Made by a program: the position numbers and the translations under genes | The notes under the pieces: generated by a model | What the model was told of the DNA's origin: nothing | The model's input: only the letters and a program-made list of their open reading frames with translations | Database searches by the model: none | NCBI GenBank assembly: GCA_009885195.1 | Contig: VFLG01000031.1 | Coordinates: 1 to 56,839, forward strand | Direction of reading: 5' to 3' | Origin: Gallionellaceae bacterium | Lineage (GTDB): Bacteria > Pseudomonadota > Gammaproteobacteria > Burkholderiales > Gallionellaceae | DNA: 56,839 bases | Part shown: positions 7,845 through 17,033 of the stretch, in pieces | Position numbering within the stretch: position 1 is the first letter of the stretch | How the letters are laid out: each line of letters begins with the position of its first letter

Positions 7845-10800
7845 CTAGATAGAGCCCAATAGTTCCAACGCCAACGCCTTATGTTTACTTTTAACTGACG
7901 GATCCAGACGTTGCGCCTTGATAAAAGCAGCCTTTGCTTTCTTGGTATTGTTCACTACTTTGTATGATTTGGCAAGGTTGACCCATATGTGAGCATCTTC
8001 CGGGCTTGCTTGGGTCGCGGCAAGATAGGCTTTTTGCGCCTCGGGATATTTTTTGTTGAGCATGAAAATATTGCCGCGATTGTTCAGCGCCGCTGCATTC
8101 TTCGGTTCTTTGCCCAGAACTTTATCAAAATATTTCATCGCTTCTTTTCTGTCCCCGATTTTGGCCAGAATAATGCCTATCTGCAGATGGGCATCCATAT
8201 CGGACGGGTCTTGTTCTAACGCCTGCAGATAACGCCTGGTTTGGGTGCGCGAGCTGATCTTGAGCAGGGACATATAATCCCCCGGAAATTTTTTCTCGAT
8301 ATCCTTGGCAGTAAGCTCTCTAGTCTTGAATGAGGTGTTGGGCAAGGTGGCCGGCTTATAGGTACCCCACGAATCATGCATGTCCCGAATTGCCAACCCC
8401 TTGCCTTTCCATTTGTAGTAATTGGCGGCGCCCGTCTCCCAGGCCTTGATGAACGGCTTGCCGACGGAGGTGACTTCGACCGGGATCCATAGCTTGCCTT
8501 CGTGTATCACATACATGTCATCCATGGTGTACCTGTCGGCGTCGGCATTGATGCCAGTGGAGAACATCATCAGCAAGTGATCGGGTACCTCGACCATCAG
8601 CGTGGTGATGCCCATGCTCTCGAGGGCGGTGGCGTAGAGCGCCACCAGATCGACGCAGTCGCCCGACCTGCGCTCCAGGGTCTCGCGCGGATACTGGACG
8701 TAGTCGACGGTGTCGGTTTTTGCGGTGGTTGCCGTTTTGGCTATGGCTATCTGATAGGGGTCGGTCGGGCTTGGGATGTAGGTCAGCCCGAGCGCGCCCA
8801 TGGCATTGAACACGGCTGCGGCCAATTGTGATTCGTCTCTGGTTTCACTGAATTGGGTGGCTATCGAACGCGCGAAGTTCATTGTAGGCGGATCTTTGGG
8901 CGTTACAAATGTAGCCAGGCGGTCAGGCTCATCCCAGGTCATGCGATGTTTGTCATGGACGGTGATGGCGGGGTTCTTTTTGAAGACCATCTGTTTGCCA
9001 TCCTGGAAATAGCTGGCCTCTATCTCCGCCAGTATCGAGGTGTCCTCGGCGATGGTGAGTATGTTGTTATTGAATACGGCCTTGAGGTTTATTTCTTCGC
9101 TCTGTTCCGGCAGCAGCTTGTCAATTACCCCTTCGGTGGGGAAGTCCACGAAAGGATTCAAGGCAAAGCTCACCTTGATTTTTTCCATGGGCTTGTCGGT
9201 GTTGTTGGTTATCTTGACCAGGCCAACGCCGTCTTGCTCATAAATTTTATAGCTGTTGGAGAAAATGTCGCGCAACTTGATCACTTCGATTTCCAATGGC
9301 GCGACATTAAATGGCAGGGTGGATGCGGTGGCTTCAAATTTGTCCGATTCGGTGCCATCCGTGCTGAGTATTGAAATGTAGTAAGTGTATTTGGTATTGG
9401 GGAGCAGACCCTCCTTGGTGAATTCTGGCGAGGTCGTTTTAGCAATTCCGGTGATTATAACTTTGCCGTCTTTGGTATCTTTCTGGTAAATCAGGTAGGA
9501 GTCGAAGTGCTGGCTTTCCAGCGGCTGCCAGCTCATTTTAATTTTCCAGTAAGACGGCGTCATCACAACATTTTGCAATGCCGGGGGCACATATTTCTGG
9601 GCGCTGCCATTCACCACCTCGCTCTTTGCGCCGGTGTATCCCTGCTGGCTGATCGCGACCACACGGTAAAAGTATTTTTTATCCGCTTCCAGGTTTTGGT
9701 CCGAATACTGATTGGTGTTGCTGGTGGCGATCTGGGCAAACCCCGATTTCTCATTTTGCGAGCGGTAAATTTGATAGTGCTTGATGTAAGGCGTTTTCGA
9801 GGCCGCCCAGCTTAATTCAATGGCGCGTGCCGCGCCTTGCGCTGTCAACTGCTCCGGGGCCGACGGTTTATGCAGGGTGATAAAGGTTTGCAGGCGTTTA
9901 TTGCCGTGATCTGAAATAGCGAAGGTCATATCACCCGTTGCGGTGATCGCGAGCGGCTCCTCAAGCTCGCCCAGGCCGCTTCCCTTGGCGGCGAATGAAC
10001 GGATATAGTCGCCTTTCTGGGAAAAAACCTTGACTTGATTCGAGTCCAGGACAAACACTTCGTCCTGCGTTGCCATCAGGGACACCGGCTTGGCCAGAGT
10101 CGCACCCCCCTCTTTCTGTCCAAACACGCCCAGCGGCTCTCCCTTGGCAGAATAGATAGCGACAACAGAACGACCCTTGTCCAGAACATAGAGTCTATCT
10201 TGAGGATCAAGGGCTATCGCCGCGGGCGTTTCCAGTTTGTCGGAAACATCGCTGCGGATTTCTTTCAGGAGTATGCCGTCGCTGCTGAATGCCTGCACCC
10301 GGCGATTGCCGCTGTCGGCGACAAATATAATTCCTGTGCTGGAGATGGCGAAATCTACGGCATTATCGAATTCCCCTTTTCGGCTTCCCGCCGTGCCGAT
10401 GCTGGCCAGTATGCTTCCGGATTCGTCCAGCTTCACCAGCCGGGACTTCTTCTTATCCAGCGCCCACAGGACGCCGTTCTTATCAACGGCAGCAGACACC
10501 GGAGAAAAATCTTTCACTTTGATTTCACCGGCAATCGCGCCATCGACGATTTTGACGATCTTGCGATTCTCTGCATCGACCCCATACATCGCTCCCTTGC
10601 CATCCCATGTTATCTTGCCCACCGCTACCGGAATAGCTCCCTCCCAGCGCACGGATATTCGCGACGGACGCTTGACCGAGGGATCGAGCGACACCCCGGC
10701 TTCAACCATGAATATATTGGCGATGCCCTTCTCGCTATCGCCAACCAGCACTTGCCGGCTCTGGTCTGTGGCAAGCCCGGTGATATTTTTGAATTGCGCG

Positions 10801-11606
10801 CGCCCCTTTCCCCTGGAGCCAAACTCGGACACCTTTTTGCCATTAATATCGTACTTGTATATGGTGAGGGATTTTTGGTCTGCCACGTAGATACCGTCAC
10901 GGGCGATAGCGAGCGATAGCGGTTTTCCCTCTGCCGGCAGATGCTTCAGATACCCCCCTTTGGGGTTGTATATCTTGACCAGGTCGTCATCCGCGTCCAG
11001 CACATAGATTCTTCCCGTGGCATCAATTTCAATATCGGTCGGCTCACCCAACTGGTACGGCAACTCCTTTTCTTTGGCGGCGATGTTTTCGGGAGCGCCG
11101 TCAATTTCCAGCGTGCTGATGAAAACGCCATTCATGCCGAACAGTTGTATTCTGTCATTGCCGCTGTCGGCCACGTAGACTATGCCCTCGTGGATAGCGA
11201 TATCATTGGGCGAACTCAGCCCGCCGCCCTTGCCGAAGCTCCCCTGGTATTGACCCTGCACGGCAAACATGGCCACACGCTCCGTCTTGCTATCAACCAC
11301 ATAGATTACGCCATCCGCAACAGCCACTGCCTCGGGTTGCTTGAGTATTGGCTCGCCTTTACTGTCCTTGGCCTGTAAGGCCATGAACTCCTTCCAGTCT
11401 TTATCAACCACGCCGACCGAGCCATCTTTTTTTGCCAAATAAACATTGCCGCCGCTCCAGCCGAGCAGCTTGCGCGCCCCTGCAATATTGGGCTCCTGCA
11501 CCAGCTCGACTTTAGACAAGCCTGCAGCAGTAGGAATATCCGCCGCCTCTGCGCGGGCGGATACAGCTATGATCAAGGAAAGAACTGTAATGGTGACAAT
11601 ATGCAT
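7845..11606 (-). CDS. Giant secreted NHL / FN3 / transglutaminase-like / TPR protein
   Basis: 1253 aa with a signal peptide (MHIVTITVLSLIIAVSARAEA). NHL-type beta-propeller repeats run about 45-575 (e.g. IVYVADSGNDRIQLF, IIFVADSGNRRVQAF, enough for two propellers). Two fibronectin-III-like domains follow (580 to about 765), then an Ig-like region, then a transglutaminase/papain-like core with RRSGDCVDL (Cys984), PDHLLMMF (His) and WIPVEVT. Three TPR units close it (about 1130-1235). Such domains usually mediate protein binding and peptide or amide-bond chemistry in the envelope; here function is inferred. SD AAGGG precedes ATG 11606. 63 bp downstream of the CHASE2 cyclase stop, same strand: likely operon. 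Codon use matches the chromosome, unlike 3940-7306. Confidence 0.8.
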   Translation of the reverse strand: MHIVTITVLSLIIAVSARAEAADIPTAAGLSKVELVQEPNIAGARKLLGWSGGNVYLAKKDGSVGVVDKDWKEFMALQAKDSKGEPILKQPEAVAVADGVIYVVDSKTERVAMFAVQGQYQGSFGKGGGLSSPNDIAIHEGIVYVADSGNDRIQLFGMNGVFISTLEIDGAPENIAAKEKELPYQLGEPTDIEIDATGRIYVLDADDDLVKIYNPKGGYLKHLPAEGKPLSLAIARDGIYVADQKSLTIYKYDINGKKVSEFGSRGKGRAQFKNITGLATDQSRQVLVGDSEKGIANIFMVEAGVSLDPSVKRPSRISVRWEGAIPVAVGKITWDGKGAMYGVDAENRKIVKIVDGAIAGEIKVKDFSPVSAAVDKNGVLWALDKKKSRLVKLDESGSILASIGTAGSRKGEFDNAVDFAISSTGIIFVADSGNRRVQAFSSDGILLKEIRSDVSDKLETPAAIALDPQDRLYVLDKGRSVVAIYSAKGEPLGVFGQKEGGATLAKPVSLMATQDEVFVLDSNQVKVFSQKGDYIRSFAAKGSGLGELEEPLAITATGDMTFAISDHGNKRLQTFITLHKPSAPEQLTAQGAARAIELSWAASKTPYIKHYQIYRSQNEKSGFAQIATSNTNQYSDQNLEADKKYFYRVVAISQQGYTGAKSEVVNGSAQKYVPPALQNVVMTPSYWKIKMSWQPLESQHFDSYLIYQKDTKDGKVIITGIAKTTSPEFTKEGLLPNTKYTYYISILSTDGTESDKFEATASTLPFNVAPLEIEVIKLRDIFSNSYKIYEQDGVGLVKITNNTDKPMEKIKVSFALNPFVDFPTEGVIDKLLPEQSEEINLKAVFNNNILTIAEDTSILAEIEASYFQDGKQMVFKKNPAITVHDKHRMTWDEPDRLATFVTPKDPPTMNFARSIATQFSETRDESQLAAAVFNAMGALGLTYIPSPTDPYQIAIAKTATTAKTDTVDYVQYPRETLERRSGDCVDLVALYATALESMGITTLMVEVPDHLLMMFSTGINADADRYTMDDMYVIHEGKLWIPVEVTSVGKPFIKAWETGAANYYKWKGKGLAIRDMHDSWGTYKPATLPNTSFKTRELTAKDIEKKFPGDYMSLLKISSRTQTRRYLQALEQDPSDMDAHLQIGIILAKIGDRKEAMKYFDKVLGKEPKNAAALNNRGNIFMLNKKYPEAQKAYLAATQASPEDAHIWVNLAKSYKVVNNTKKAKAAFIKAQRLDPSVKSKHKALALELLGSI

Positions 11607-11669
11607 CGAAATCGCCCTTATAACTGATGCAAGTGGTTCATGCTGGTCGTTGTTGGGGAATAGGATACC

Positions 11670-13679
11670 CTATTTATCCATCCGGTTGAATACCCCATCC
11701 CAATCATCAGGGGGCGGATTTTTCTTGAAATCCTCGCAACGCCCCAGATATATCCTGCTCGGTTGATCCCCGGGAATCTCATCCAATACGGAAGCAAAAT
11801 ATGTTCCTGCCTCCTCCCACCTGCGCGCCCGATAGAGTACCAGTGCCGCACTAAATTTTGCGACCCAATTATCTTCCGGTTCTGACAAAGTGCCAAGCAA
11901 CTGGTAAATGGTAACGGGAACCAGTTTGTTAACCACTCTGATTTTATCCAGCTCCCGGTAACGGTAGGTATCGCGGGTCATCAGATAAGTGCTCTCGCCT
12001 ATCAGGAAATCCACCCCGTAATATTTTGCGGTGCCCTCAAGCCGCGCCGCCTGATTGACCGTATCCCCAATCAGGGTATATTCCATCTTCTTGCCATGAC
12101 ACCCGATATTTCCTGCTACCGCTTCGCCGGACTGGGCGCCGCCGCGAATTAAAAATGGCTCCACACCCGCTTCCTTCCACTTGGCACTAAGTCGCACCAT
12201 TTCCTTTTTCATGGCCAGCATGCAGGAGATGGCCAGTTTTGCGTGGTCGGGTTGTGCCAGAGGCGCGCCCCAATAAATCATGATGCCGTCGCCGATAAAC
12301 TTGTCCACGGTGCCGTCGAATTGTTCGATCACCTGAACCATGGCAGCCAGATATTCATTCAGCCGGGCGACGACCTCCTGCGGGGGACGTTTCTCGCTGA
12401 AGGAAGTGAAGCCCTGGATGTCGGTAAACAATACCGTGACTTCCTTGTTGTCACCGCCGATCTTGGCTGCATCAGGATCCTTCTCCAAACGGCTGACCAG
12501 TTTTGCCGACAGATAACTGGAAAACATCGAGCGCATTTCCCTTGCGCTACGGTCCAGTACCAGATAGCGGAAGCTGCCGCCGGTTGCCAGCGCAATCATG
12601 GCCGCCAGCGGCGGATAGATCATGCTGACCCAATGGCCTTGCAGAAAAATCCAGTAGGACAGCCACAGGTAGCCCGCCGACAGCAGGAATACTGCGGGGA
12701 TCGCGACATGCAGGCGCAGGCGCATGGTCAGATAGAAGGCAAGCAGGCCTAGCACTACGATAAGCGCCATGTCGAACAGCGCCTCCAGCCCGGTATGGCG
12801 GATGAAGCGTCCGCTTATGATGTTGTCGGCAACAGTCGCATGCAGCTCGACCCCGGGCGTATTGCTGTGAAACGGCGTCACCCGCATGTCGTAGACGCCG
12901 AGCGCGGTAGCGCCCAGAAACAGCACCTTGCCTTTTAACAGCGCGGGGTCGATCCGCCCATTGACGATGTCAGTAAAGGAAAAGCGCGGATAGTTGCCCG
13001 GTGGCCCGGCATAGTTGATCCACATCGAGTAATCTGCGTCTACTGGAATACGTCTGTCGCCTAAACTAATGTTAAACGAGCCGGCGACGAATTCTTTTTC
13101 GCCCAGTGCCGTCATGGCTCCCATCAAGCCCAGCGATGGCACCAGCTTGCCCTCCGCCTCGATAAAAAGCTTGTTGCGCCGGTTCACGCCATCGTCTTCC
13201 GGCAACAGGTTGATGTGCCCTATCCCTGCCGCAGCGCGCTCGATTTCGGGGCGGGAATGCGTGCTGCCGATCACCCGCAGATACTTGTCGAAATCGAAGG
13301 CCACCGCCAGTCCGACATTTCCGGCTTTGCTGATTGCCGCCGCAAAAGAACGGTCTATCGCTTTGGTTTCCTGTTCGGGAAAGAATACGTCGAACAGCAC
13401 CACCTTTGCGCCTGCCGCCGAGAGCCGATCAAGAAGGCGCACATATTGGCTCCTGCTCCACGGGAACCGTCCCAATTCGGCAATGCTCTTGTCGTCGATC
13501 GCTATGATCGCGATGTCCGCACTGGACGGAATGGGGCCGCGCATATCCCTGAACCTCAGGTCGTAAGTCTTGGCTTCAAAAGCCTCAAGGAACGAATTTT
13601 GGTTGTAATAAAGCGCGATAACGACGAAGGCCGAAATGAACGCAAACAGAAAGGGTGCTGCTTTATAAATTTTGCCCAT
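11670..13679 (-). CDS. CHASE2-domain class III adenylate cyclase
   Basis: 669 aa. An N-terminal membrane helix (8-25) is followed by a CHASE2 sensor domain on the periplasmic side (about 30-290; ADIAIIAIDDKSIAELGRFPWSR, AGAKVVLFDVFFPE). Three membrane helices (about 305-380) and a cytoplasmic cyclase domain (about 410-600) come next. Catalytic residues are present: D420 in LFTDIQGF, K460 and D464 in DKFIGDG, and NQAAR for the transition state. A C-terminal TPR-like segment (RARRWEEAGTYFASVLDEI) follows. SD AAGAAGGAC precedes ATG 13679. CHASE2-cyclases usually sit beside FecR- or LysM-type envelope proteins; here the neighbour is the NHL/FN3 giant, which suggests the pair works together (inference). 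Confidence 0.9.
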   Translation of the reverse strand: MGKIYKAAPFLFAFISAFVVIALYYNQNSFLEAFEAKTYDLRFRDMRGPIPSSADIAIIAIDDKSIAELGRFPWSRSQYVRLLDRLSAAGAKVVLFDVFFPEQETKAIDRSFAAAISKAGNVGLAVAFDFDKYLRVIGSTHSRPEIERAAAGIGHINLLPEDDGVNRRNKLFIEAEGKLVPSLGLMGAMTALGEKEFVAGSFNISLGDRRIPVDADYSMWINYAGPPGNYPRFSFTDIVNGRIDPALLKGKVLFLGATALGVYDMRVTPFHSNTPGVELHATVADNIISGRFIRHTGLEALFDMALIVVLGLLAFYLTMRLRLHVAIPAVFLLSAGYLWLSYWIFLQGHWVSMIYPPLAAMIALATGGSFRYLVLDRSAREMRSMFSSYLSAKLVSRLEKDPDAAKIGGDNKEVTVLFTDIQGFTSFSEKRPPQEVVARLNEYLAAMVQVIEQFDGTVDKFIGDGIMIYWGAPLAQPDHAKLAISCMLAMKKEMVRLSAKWKEAGVEPFLIRGGAQSGEAVAGNIGCHGKKMEYTLIGDTVNQAARLEGTAKYYGVDFLIGESTYLMTRDTYRYRELDKIRVVNKLVPVTIYQLLGTLSEPEDNWVAKFSAALVLYRARRWEEAGTYFASVLDEIPGDQPSRIYLGRCEDFKKNPPPDDWDGVFNRMDK

Positions 13680-13819
13680 GAAGTCCTTCTTTCAGTAATG
13701 ACAAGACCAACGCCGTTTTTATTTTATAGCAACGGGCGGGCCGCCGCTTCCAAGTACAACCGATACATCGTTATAATGACCATAAAGCGGCTTCATGACG
13801 GGGTTGATGAAGGTTTGGT

Positions 13820-14161
13820 TTAGCGGCTGCCCAGTTGTTTCTTGGTAAGAGGCTTGCCCGTGCGGCGCGCGGGTTTTTTTTCAGGCGCGTCTTCCTGCGG
13901 CTGGTAAACCACCAGGACTTTGCCTATGTGCTGCACCGGTGCGGCGTTCAGCTCGGTACATATCTGATCCAGCATGGCCTTGCGCGCTTCCCGGTCGCCG
14001 TTCTGGACGCTGATCTTGATTACTTCATGACTTTTCAGGGCACGGGAGATTTCCAGCAGCACGGCAGCGGTCAGCCCGGCTGTGCCGACCATGACCGTAG
14101 GTTTGAGCGGATGGGCGCGCGCCTTGAGGTTTTGGCGCTGCAATACGGTAAGTGTTAACAT
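13820..14161 (-). CDS. yhbY: CRS1/YhbY-type ribosome assembly RNA-binding protein
   Basis: 113 aa, one CRS1-YhbY domain: LKARAHPLKPTVMVGTAG contains the family's GxxG-like loop and the C-terminal half has the alternating helix/strand pattern. The bacterial protein associates with pre-50S subunits. The basic tail (KKPARRTGKPLTKKQLGSR) is longer than in E. coli YhbY. SD GGAGC lies upstream of ATG 14161. Divergent from rlmE, as in many proteobacteria, with 42 bp between the starts. Confidence 0.93.
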   Translation of the reverse strand: MLTLTVLQRQNLKARAHPLKPTVMVGTAGLTAAVLLEISRALKSHEVIKISVQNGDREARKAMLDQICTELNAAPVQHIGKVLVVYQPQEDAPEKKPARRTGKPLTKKQLGSR

Positions 14162-14203
14162 TTGAAAGATAGCTCCAGGTTCTCAAGAGCGGCAGTTTAA
14201 ACG

Positions 14204-14830
14204 ATGAAGCGATCCAAAACCAGCAAACAATGGATGCACGAGCATGTCAATGATCCCTACGTGCAGCGCGCGCAGAAGGAAGGCTATCGTTCGCGTGCGG
14301 CATACAAGCTGCTGGAGATAGATGAACGTGACCATCTGCTCAAGCGCGGCATGGTGGTGGTTGATCTGGGCGCGACGCCCGGCGGCTGGTCGCAAGTGGC
14401 TGCCGTCAAGGTTGGGCCGTTCGGCAAGGTGATTGCGCTCGACTTGCTGCCCTTGCCGCCGATACATGGCGTGGAGTTCATTCAAGGCGATTTCCGCGAG
14501 GATAGCGTGCTGGCGCAGCTTGAGGAACGTTTGGGCGGAAAGCAGGCCGGACTTGTAATTTCTGACATGTCTCCCAATATAAGCGGCATAGACCTGACCG
14601 ACCAGGCGCGTGCCATGCACTTGGCCGAGATGGCGCTGGATTTTTCTGTGCGGCATGTGCAACCCGGCGGTGCTTTGCTAGTCAAGGTTTTTCAGGGCGT
14701 CGGCTTTGAGGACTATATCAAGCTGATGCGCGGCCACTTTGCCCGCGTGGTGACGCGCAAACCGGATGCGTCGCGCGGTCGCAGCAGCGAGTTGTATCTT
14801 TTGGGTTTGGGAAAATTGGAACGGCGTTAG
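14204..14830 (+). CDS. rlmE: 23S rRNA (uridine-2'-O)-methyltransferase RlmE (FtsJ/RrmJ)
   Basis: 208 aa. It methylates the 2'-O of U2552 (E. coli numbering) in the 23S A-loop at a late stage of 50S assembly. The SAM-binding motif is [15 protein letters not shown]. The K-D-K-E catalytic set falls at K35, D121 (ISDMSPN), K161 (LLVKVFQ) and E196 (SSELYLL), each three residues before the E. coli positions. Precedes ftsH as in E. coli. Its TAG stop abuts the terminal repeat of element A1, so the element forms the whole rlmE-ftsH spacer core. Confidence 0.97.
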   Translation: MKRSKTSKQWMHEHVNDPYVQRAQKEGYRSRAAYKLLEIDERDHLLKRGMVVVDLGATPGGWSQVAAVKVGPFGKVIALDLLPLPPIHGVEFIQGDFREDSVLAQLEERLGGKQAGLVISDMSPNISGIDLTDQARAMHLAEMALDFSVRHVQPGGALLVKVFQGVGFEDYIKLMRGHFARVVTRKPDASRGRSSELYLLGLGKLERR

Positions 14831-14968
14831 GGCGTCTCTATAAATTCAAAATCCTAAGCGAGACAAGGCGCGAAAGAAAGTCCGCGCGCCGCATGTCTGA
14901 ATATGTAAGCGTTAAAATTTCATGAGTAACGCAGTATCGCGACGGAGTTTGGATTTATAGAGATGCCC
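14830..14968. repeat. Terminal-inverted-repeat element, family A copy 1
   Basis: About 139 bp. The ends are inverted (GGGCGTCTCTATAAATTC on the left; GGATTTATAGAGATGCCC on the right) and the core is related to 24561-24700, 35840-35973 and 53295-53539 (shared blocks CAAGGCGCG, GCGCCGCAT, ATATGTAAGC, AACGCAG). No coding capacity, so MITE-like. Begins on the last base of the rlmE stop codon. Most diverged of the four copies. Confidence 0.8.
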
Positions 14969-14997
14969 TTGAGTAATCAAGCGAAAAGTAGTCTAAT
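14969..14997 (+). promoter_or_regulatory. Probable sigma-70 promoter of ftsH
   Basis: TTGAGT (14969-14974), a 17-bp spacer, then TCTAAT (14992-14997), 46 bp before the ftsH start. It begins directly at the outer end of element A1. Prediction by eye only. Confidence 0.45.
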
Positions 14998-15042
14998 GAA
15001 AGCATGTTCTACATTGGCATAGGCCAGTTTTAAGGAGTTATT

Positions 15043-16947
15043 TTGAACAATTTATTTAAGAGTGTCGGGATTTGGCTGATCGTGGCCTTGGTGTTGATGA
15101 CGGTATTTAACCAATTCAACTCGCGCCAGCAGCAAAGCGCGCAGGTGAAGATGGATTACTCGCAGTTTCTTGATGCGGTCCAGCAAGGGCAAATCACCAA
15201 GGTAACTATCGAAGGCCGCACGCTGAAGGCTGTCACCAGCGAGGGCAAGCGCATCACCAGCTATGCGCCGCAGGATTTGTGGATGGTGTCTGACTTGCGT
15301 AAGAATGGTGTCACGATTGAGGCCAAGCCGGAAGAAGAGCAGTCCTTCCTGATGAGTATTTTTGTGTCGTGGTTCCCGATGTTGCTCCTGATAGGGGTTT
15401 GGATTTTCTTTATGCGCCAGATGCAGGGCGGCGGCAAGGGAGGCGGCATGTTCTCCTTCGGCAAGAGCAAGGCGCGTCTGCTGGATGATGCCAAGGAACG
15501 GGTGACTTTCGCCGATGTGGCGGGTTGCGATGAGGCTAAGGAAGAAGTGTCCGAGCTGGTGGATTTTTTGCGCGATCCAACCAAGTTCCAGAATCTGGGC
15601 GGGCGTATTCCGCGTGGCGTTCTGATGGTAGGCAGTCCCGGCACCGGTAAAACGCTGCTGGCCAAAGCCATTGCCGGCGAGGCCAAGGTGCCGTTCTTCT
15701 CGATTTCCGGTTCCGATTTCGTGGAAATGTTTGTCGGCGTAGGCGCGGCGCGCGTGCGCGACATGTTCGAACAGGCCAAGAAGCAATCGCCGTGCATCGT
15801 GTTCATAGACGAGATCGATGCGGTCGGACGCCAGCGCGGGGCGGGCATGGGCGGCGGCAACGACGAGCGCGAACAGACGCTGAATGCCTTGCTGGTGGAA
15901 ATGGATGGCTTTGAAGGCGCCAGCGGAGTGATCGTGATCGCCGCGACTAACCGTCCCGATGTGCTGGATCCGGCGCTGTTGCGCCCGGGGCGCTTTGACC
16001 GCCAAGTGGTGGTGCCACTGCCGGATATTCGCGGTCGCGAGCAGATACTGATGGTACATATGCGCAAGGTGCCGGTTGCGCCCGATGTAAAAGCCGACAT
16101 ACTGGCGCGCGGCACGCCCGGCATGTCCGGCGCCGACCTGGCCAATCTGGTCAATGAGGCGGCGCTGTTCGCCGCGCGGCGCGGCAAGCGCTTCGTCGAG
16201 ATGGACGACTTCGAGGCGGCCAAGGACAAAATCATGATGGGCGCCGAGCGCCGCTCCATGATTATGCCGGAAGAAGAACGCCGCAACACCGCGTACCACG
16301 AATCTGGCCACGCAGTGGTGGCCAAGCTGCTGCCCAAAACCGATCCGGTGCACAAAGTCACCATTATTCCGCGCGGACGCGCTCTGGGTTTGACCATGCA
16401 ATTGCCGGCTGAAGACCGTTACAGCATGGACAAGAACCGCATCCTCGATACGATTGCGGTGCTGTTCGGCGGGCGCATCGCCGAAGAAATTTTCATGCAC
16501 CAGATGACCACCGGCGCTTCCAATGACTTCGAGCGTGCCACCGACATGGCGCGGCGCATGGTAACGCAATGGGGCATGTCGGACGCCTTGGGGACGATGG
16601 TGTATGGCGAGAACGAAGGCGAGATATTCCTTGGGCGCTCGGTGACTACACATAAAAATGTCTCGGAGTCGACCATGCAAAAAGTGGATGAGGAAATACG
16701 CCGCATTATCGATCAGCAGTACGCCCTGGCGCGAGGTTTGATCGAAGCCAACCGGGATAAAGTTGAAGTGATGGCGCACGCCCTGCTGGAATGGGAAACG
16801 CTGGATGCCGAGCAGCTTGACGACATCATGGCCGGCAAGCCGCCGCGCACGCCCAAGCCCAGCCCGTACAGCCAGAACCCCAAGCCGCCGCAGGATGCAG
16901 CGCCTGCAGCAGCAGCCGCCACGCCTACGCAACCAAGCAGCTTGTAG
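15043..16947 (+). CDS. ftsH: ATP-dependent zinc metalloprotease FtsH
   Basis: 634 aa membrane-anchored AAA protease that degrades misfolded membrane proteins and short-lived regulators. Helices at about 6-22 and 105-123 flank a periplasmic domain. Walker A is GSPGTGKT (197-204), Walker [10 protein letters not shown], the second region of homology [19 protein letters not shown], and the zinc site HESGH (419-423). A Gly/Pro/Ala-rich C-tail ends the protein. The start is TTG 15043, supported by AAGGAG five bases upstream; [11 protein letters not shown] matches the family N-terminus. Its last codons fall inside a repeat that is duplicated, inverted, after folP. Confidence 0.98.
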   Translation: MNNLFKSVGIWLIVALVLMTVFNQFNSRQQQSAQVKMDYSQFLDAVQQGQITKVTIEGRTLKAVTSEGKRITSYAPQDLWMVSDLRKNGVTIEAKPEEEQSFLMSIFVSWFPMLLLIGVWIFFMRQMQGGGKGGGMFSFGKSKARLLDDAKERVTFADVAGCDEAKEEVSELVDFLRDPTKFQNLGGRIPRGVLMVGSPGTGKTLLAKAIAGEAKVPFFSISGSDFVEMFVGVGAARVRDMFEQAKKQSPCIVFIDEIDAVGRQRGAGMGGGNDEREQTLNALLVEMDGFEGASGVIVIAATNRPDVLDPALLRPGRFDRQVVVPLPDIRGREQILMVHMRKVPVAPDVKADILARGTPGMSGADLANLVNEAALFAARRGKRFVEMDDFEAAKDKIMMGAERRSMIMPEEERRNTAYHESGHAVVAKLLPKTDPVHKVTIIPRGRALGLTMQLPAEDRYSMDKNRILDTIAVLFGGRIAEEIFMHQMTTGASNDFERATDMARRMVTQWGMSDALGTMVYGENEGEIFLGRSVTTHKNVSESTMQKVDEEIRRIIDQQYALARGLIEANRDKVEVMAHALLEWETLDAEQLDDIMAGKPPRTPKPSPYSQNPKPPQDAAPAAAAATPTQPSSL

Positions 16948-17031
16948 CCGAAATCAGCTAGTAGCAGGTAGCTTGTAGCGGGTAGCCAACCCAGATTTTG
17001 CTACAAGCTACCGGCTACAGGCGACCAGCTA
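16924..17031. repeat. Left arm of the inverted repeat flanking folP
   Basis: GTAGC-rich sequence covering the last codons of ftsH and the ftsH-folP spacer. Its reverse complement recurs at 17847-17930 with few mismatches and a 14-base gap; the segment GCGGGTAGCCAACCCA is shared by both arms on opposite strands. Confidence 0.85.
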
Positions 17032-17033
17032 AA

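Noticed and set aside
10035-10919. Plus-strand ORFs over the NHL protein
   Set aside because: Shadows; no ribosome-binding site or domain.
3940-13679. Anti-phage cyclic-nucleotide (CBASS or Pycsar-like) system
   Set aside because: Both cyclases are membrane class III enzymes with sensor domains, and no effector nuclease, phospholipase or pore-forming partner is nearby. A signalling role is more likely.
14960-15000. Sigma-32 promoter for ftsH
   Set aside because: CCCTTGAG is present but no CCCCAT-like -10 at proper spacing; the sigma-70 reading fits better.
15052-16932. Long minus-strand ORF (626 aa) over ftsH
   Set aside because: Antisense shadow of ftsH; composition (many His, Arg, Gly) and lack of any domain show it is an artefact of GC-rich codons.
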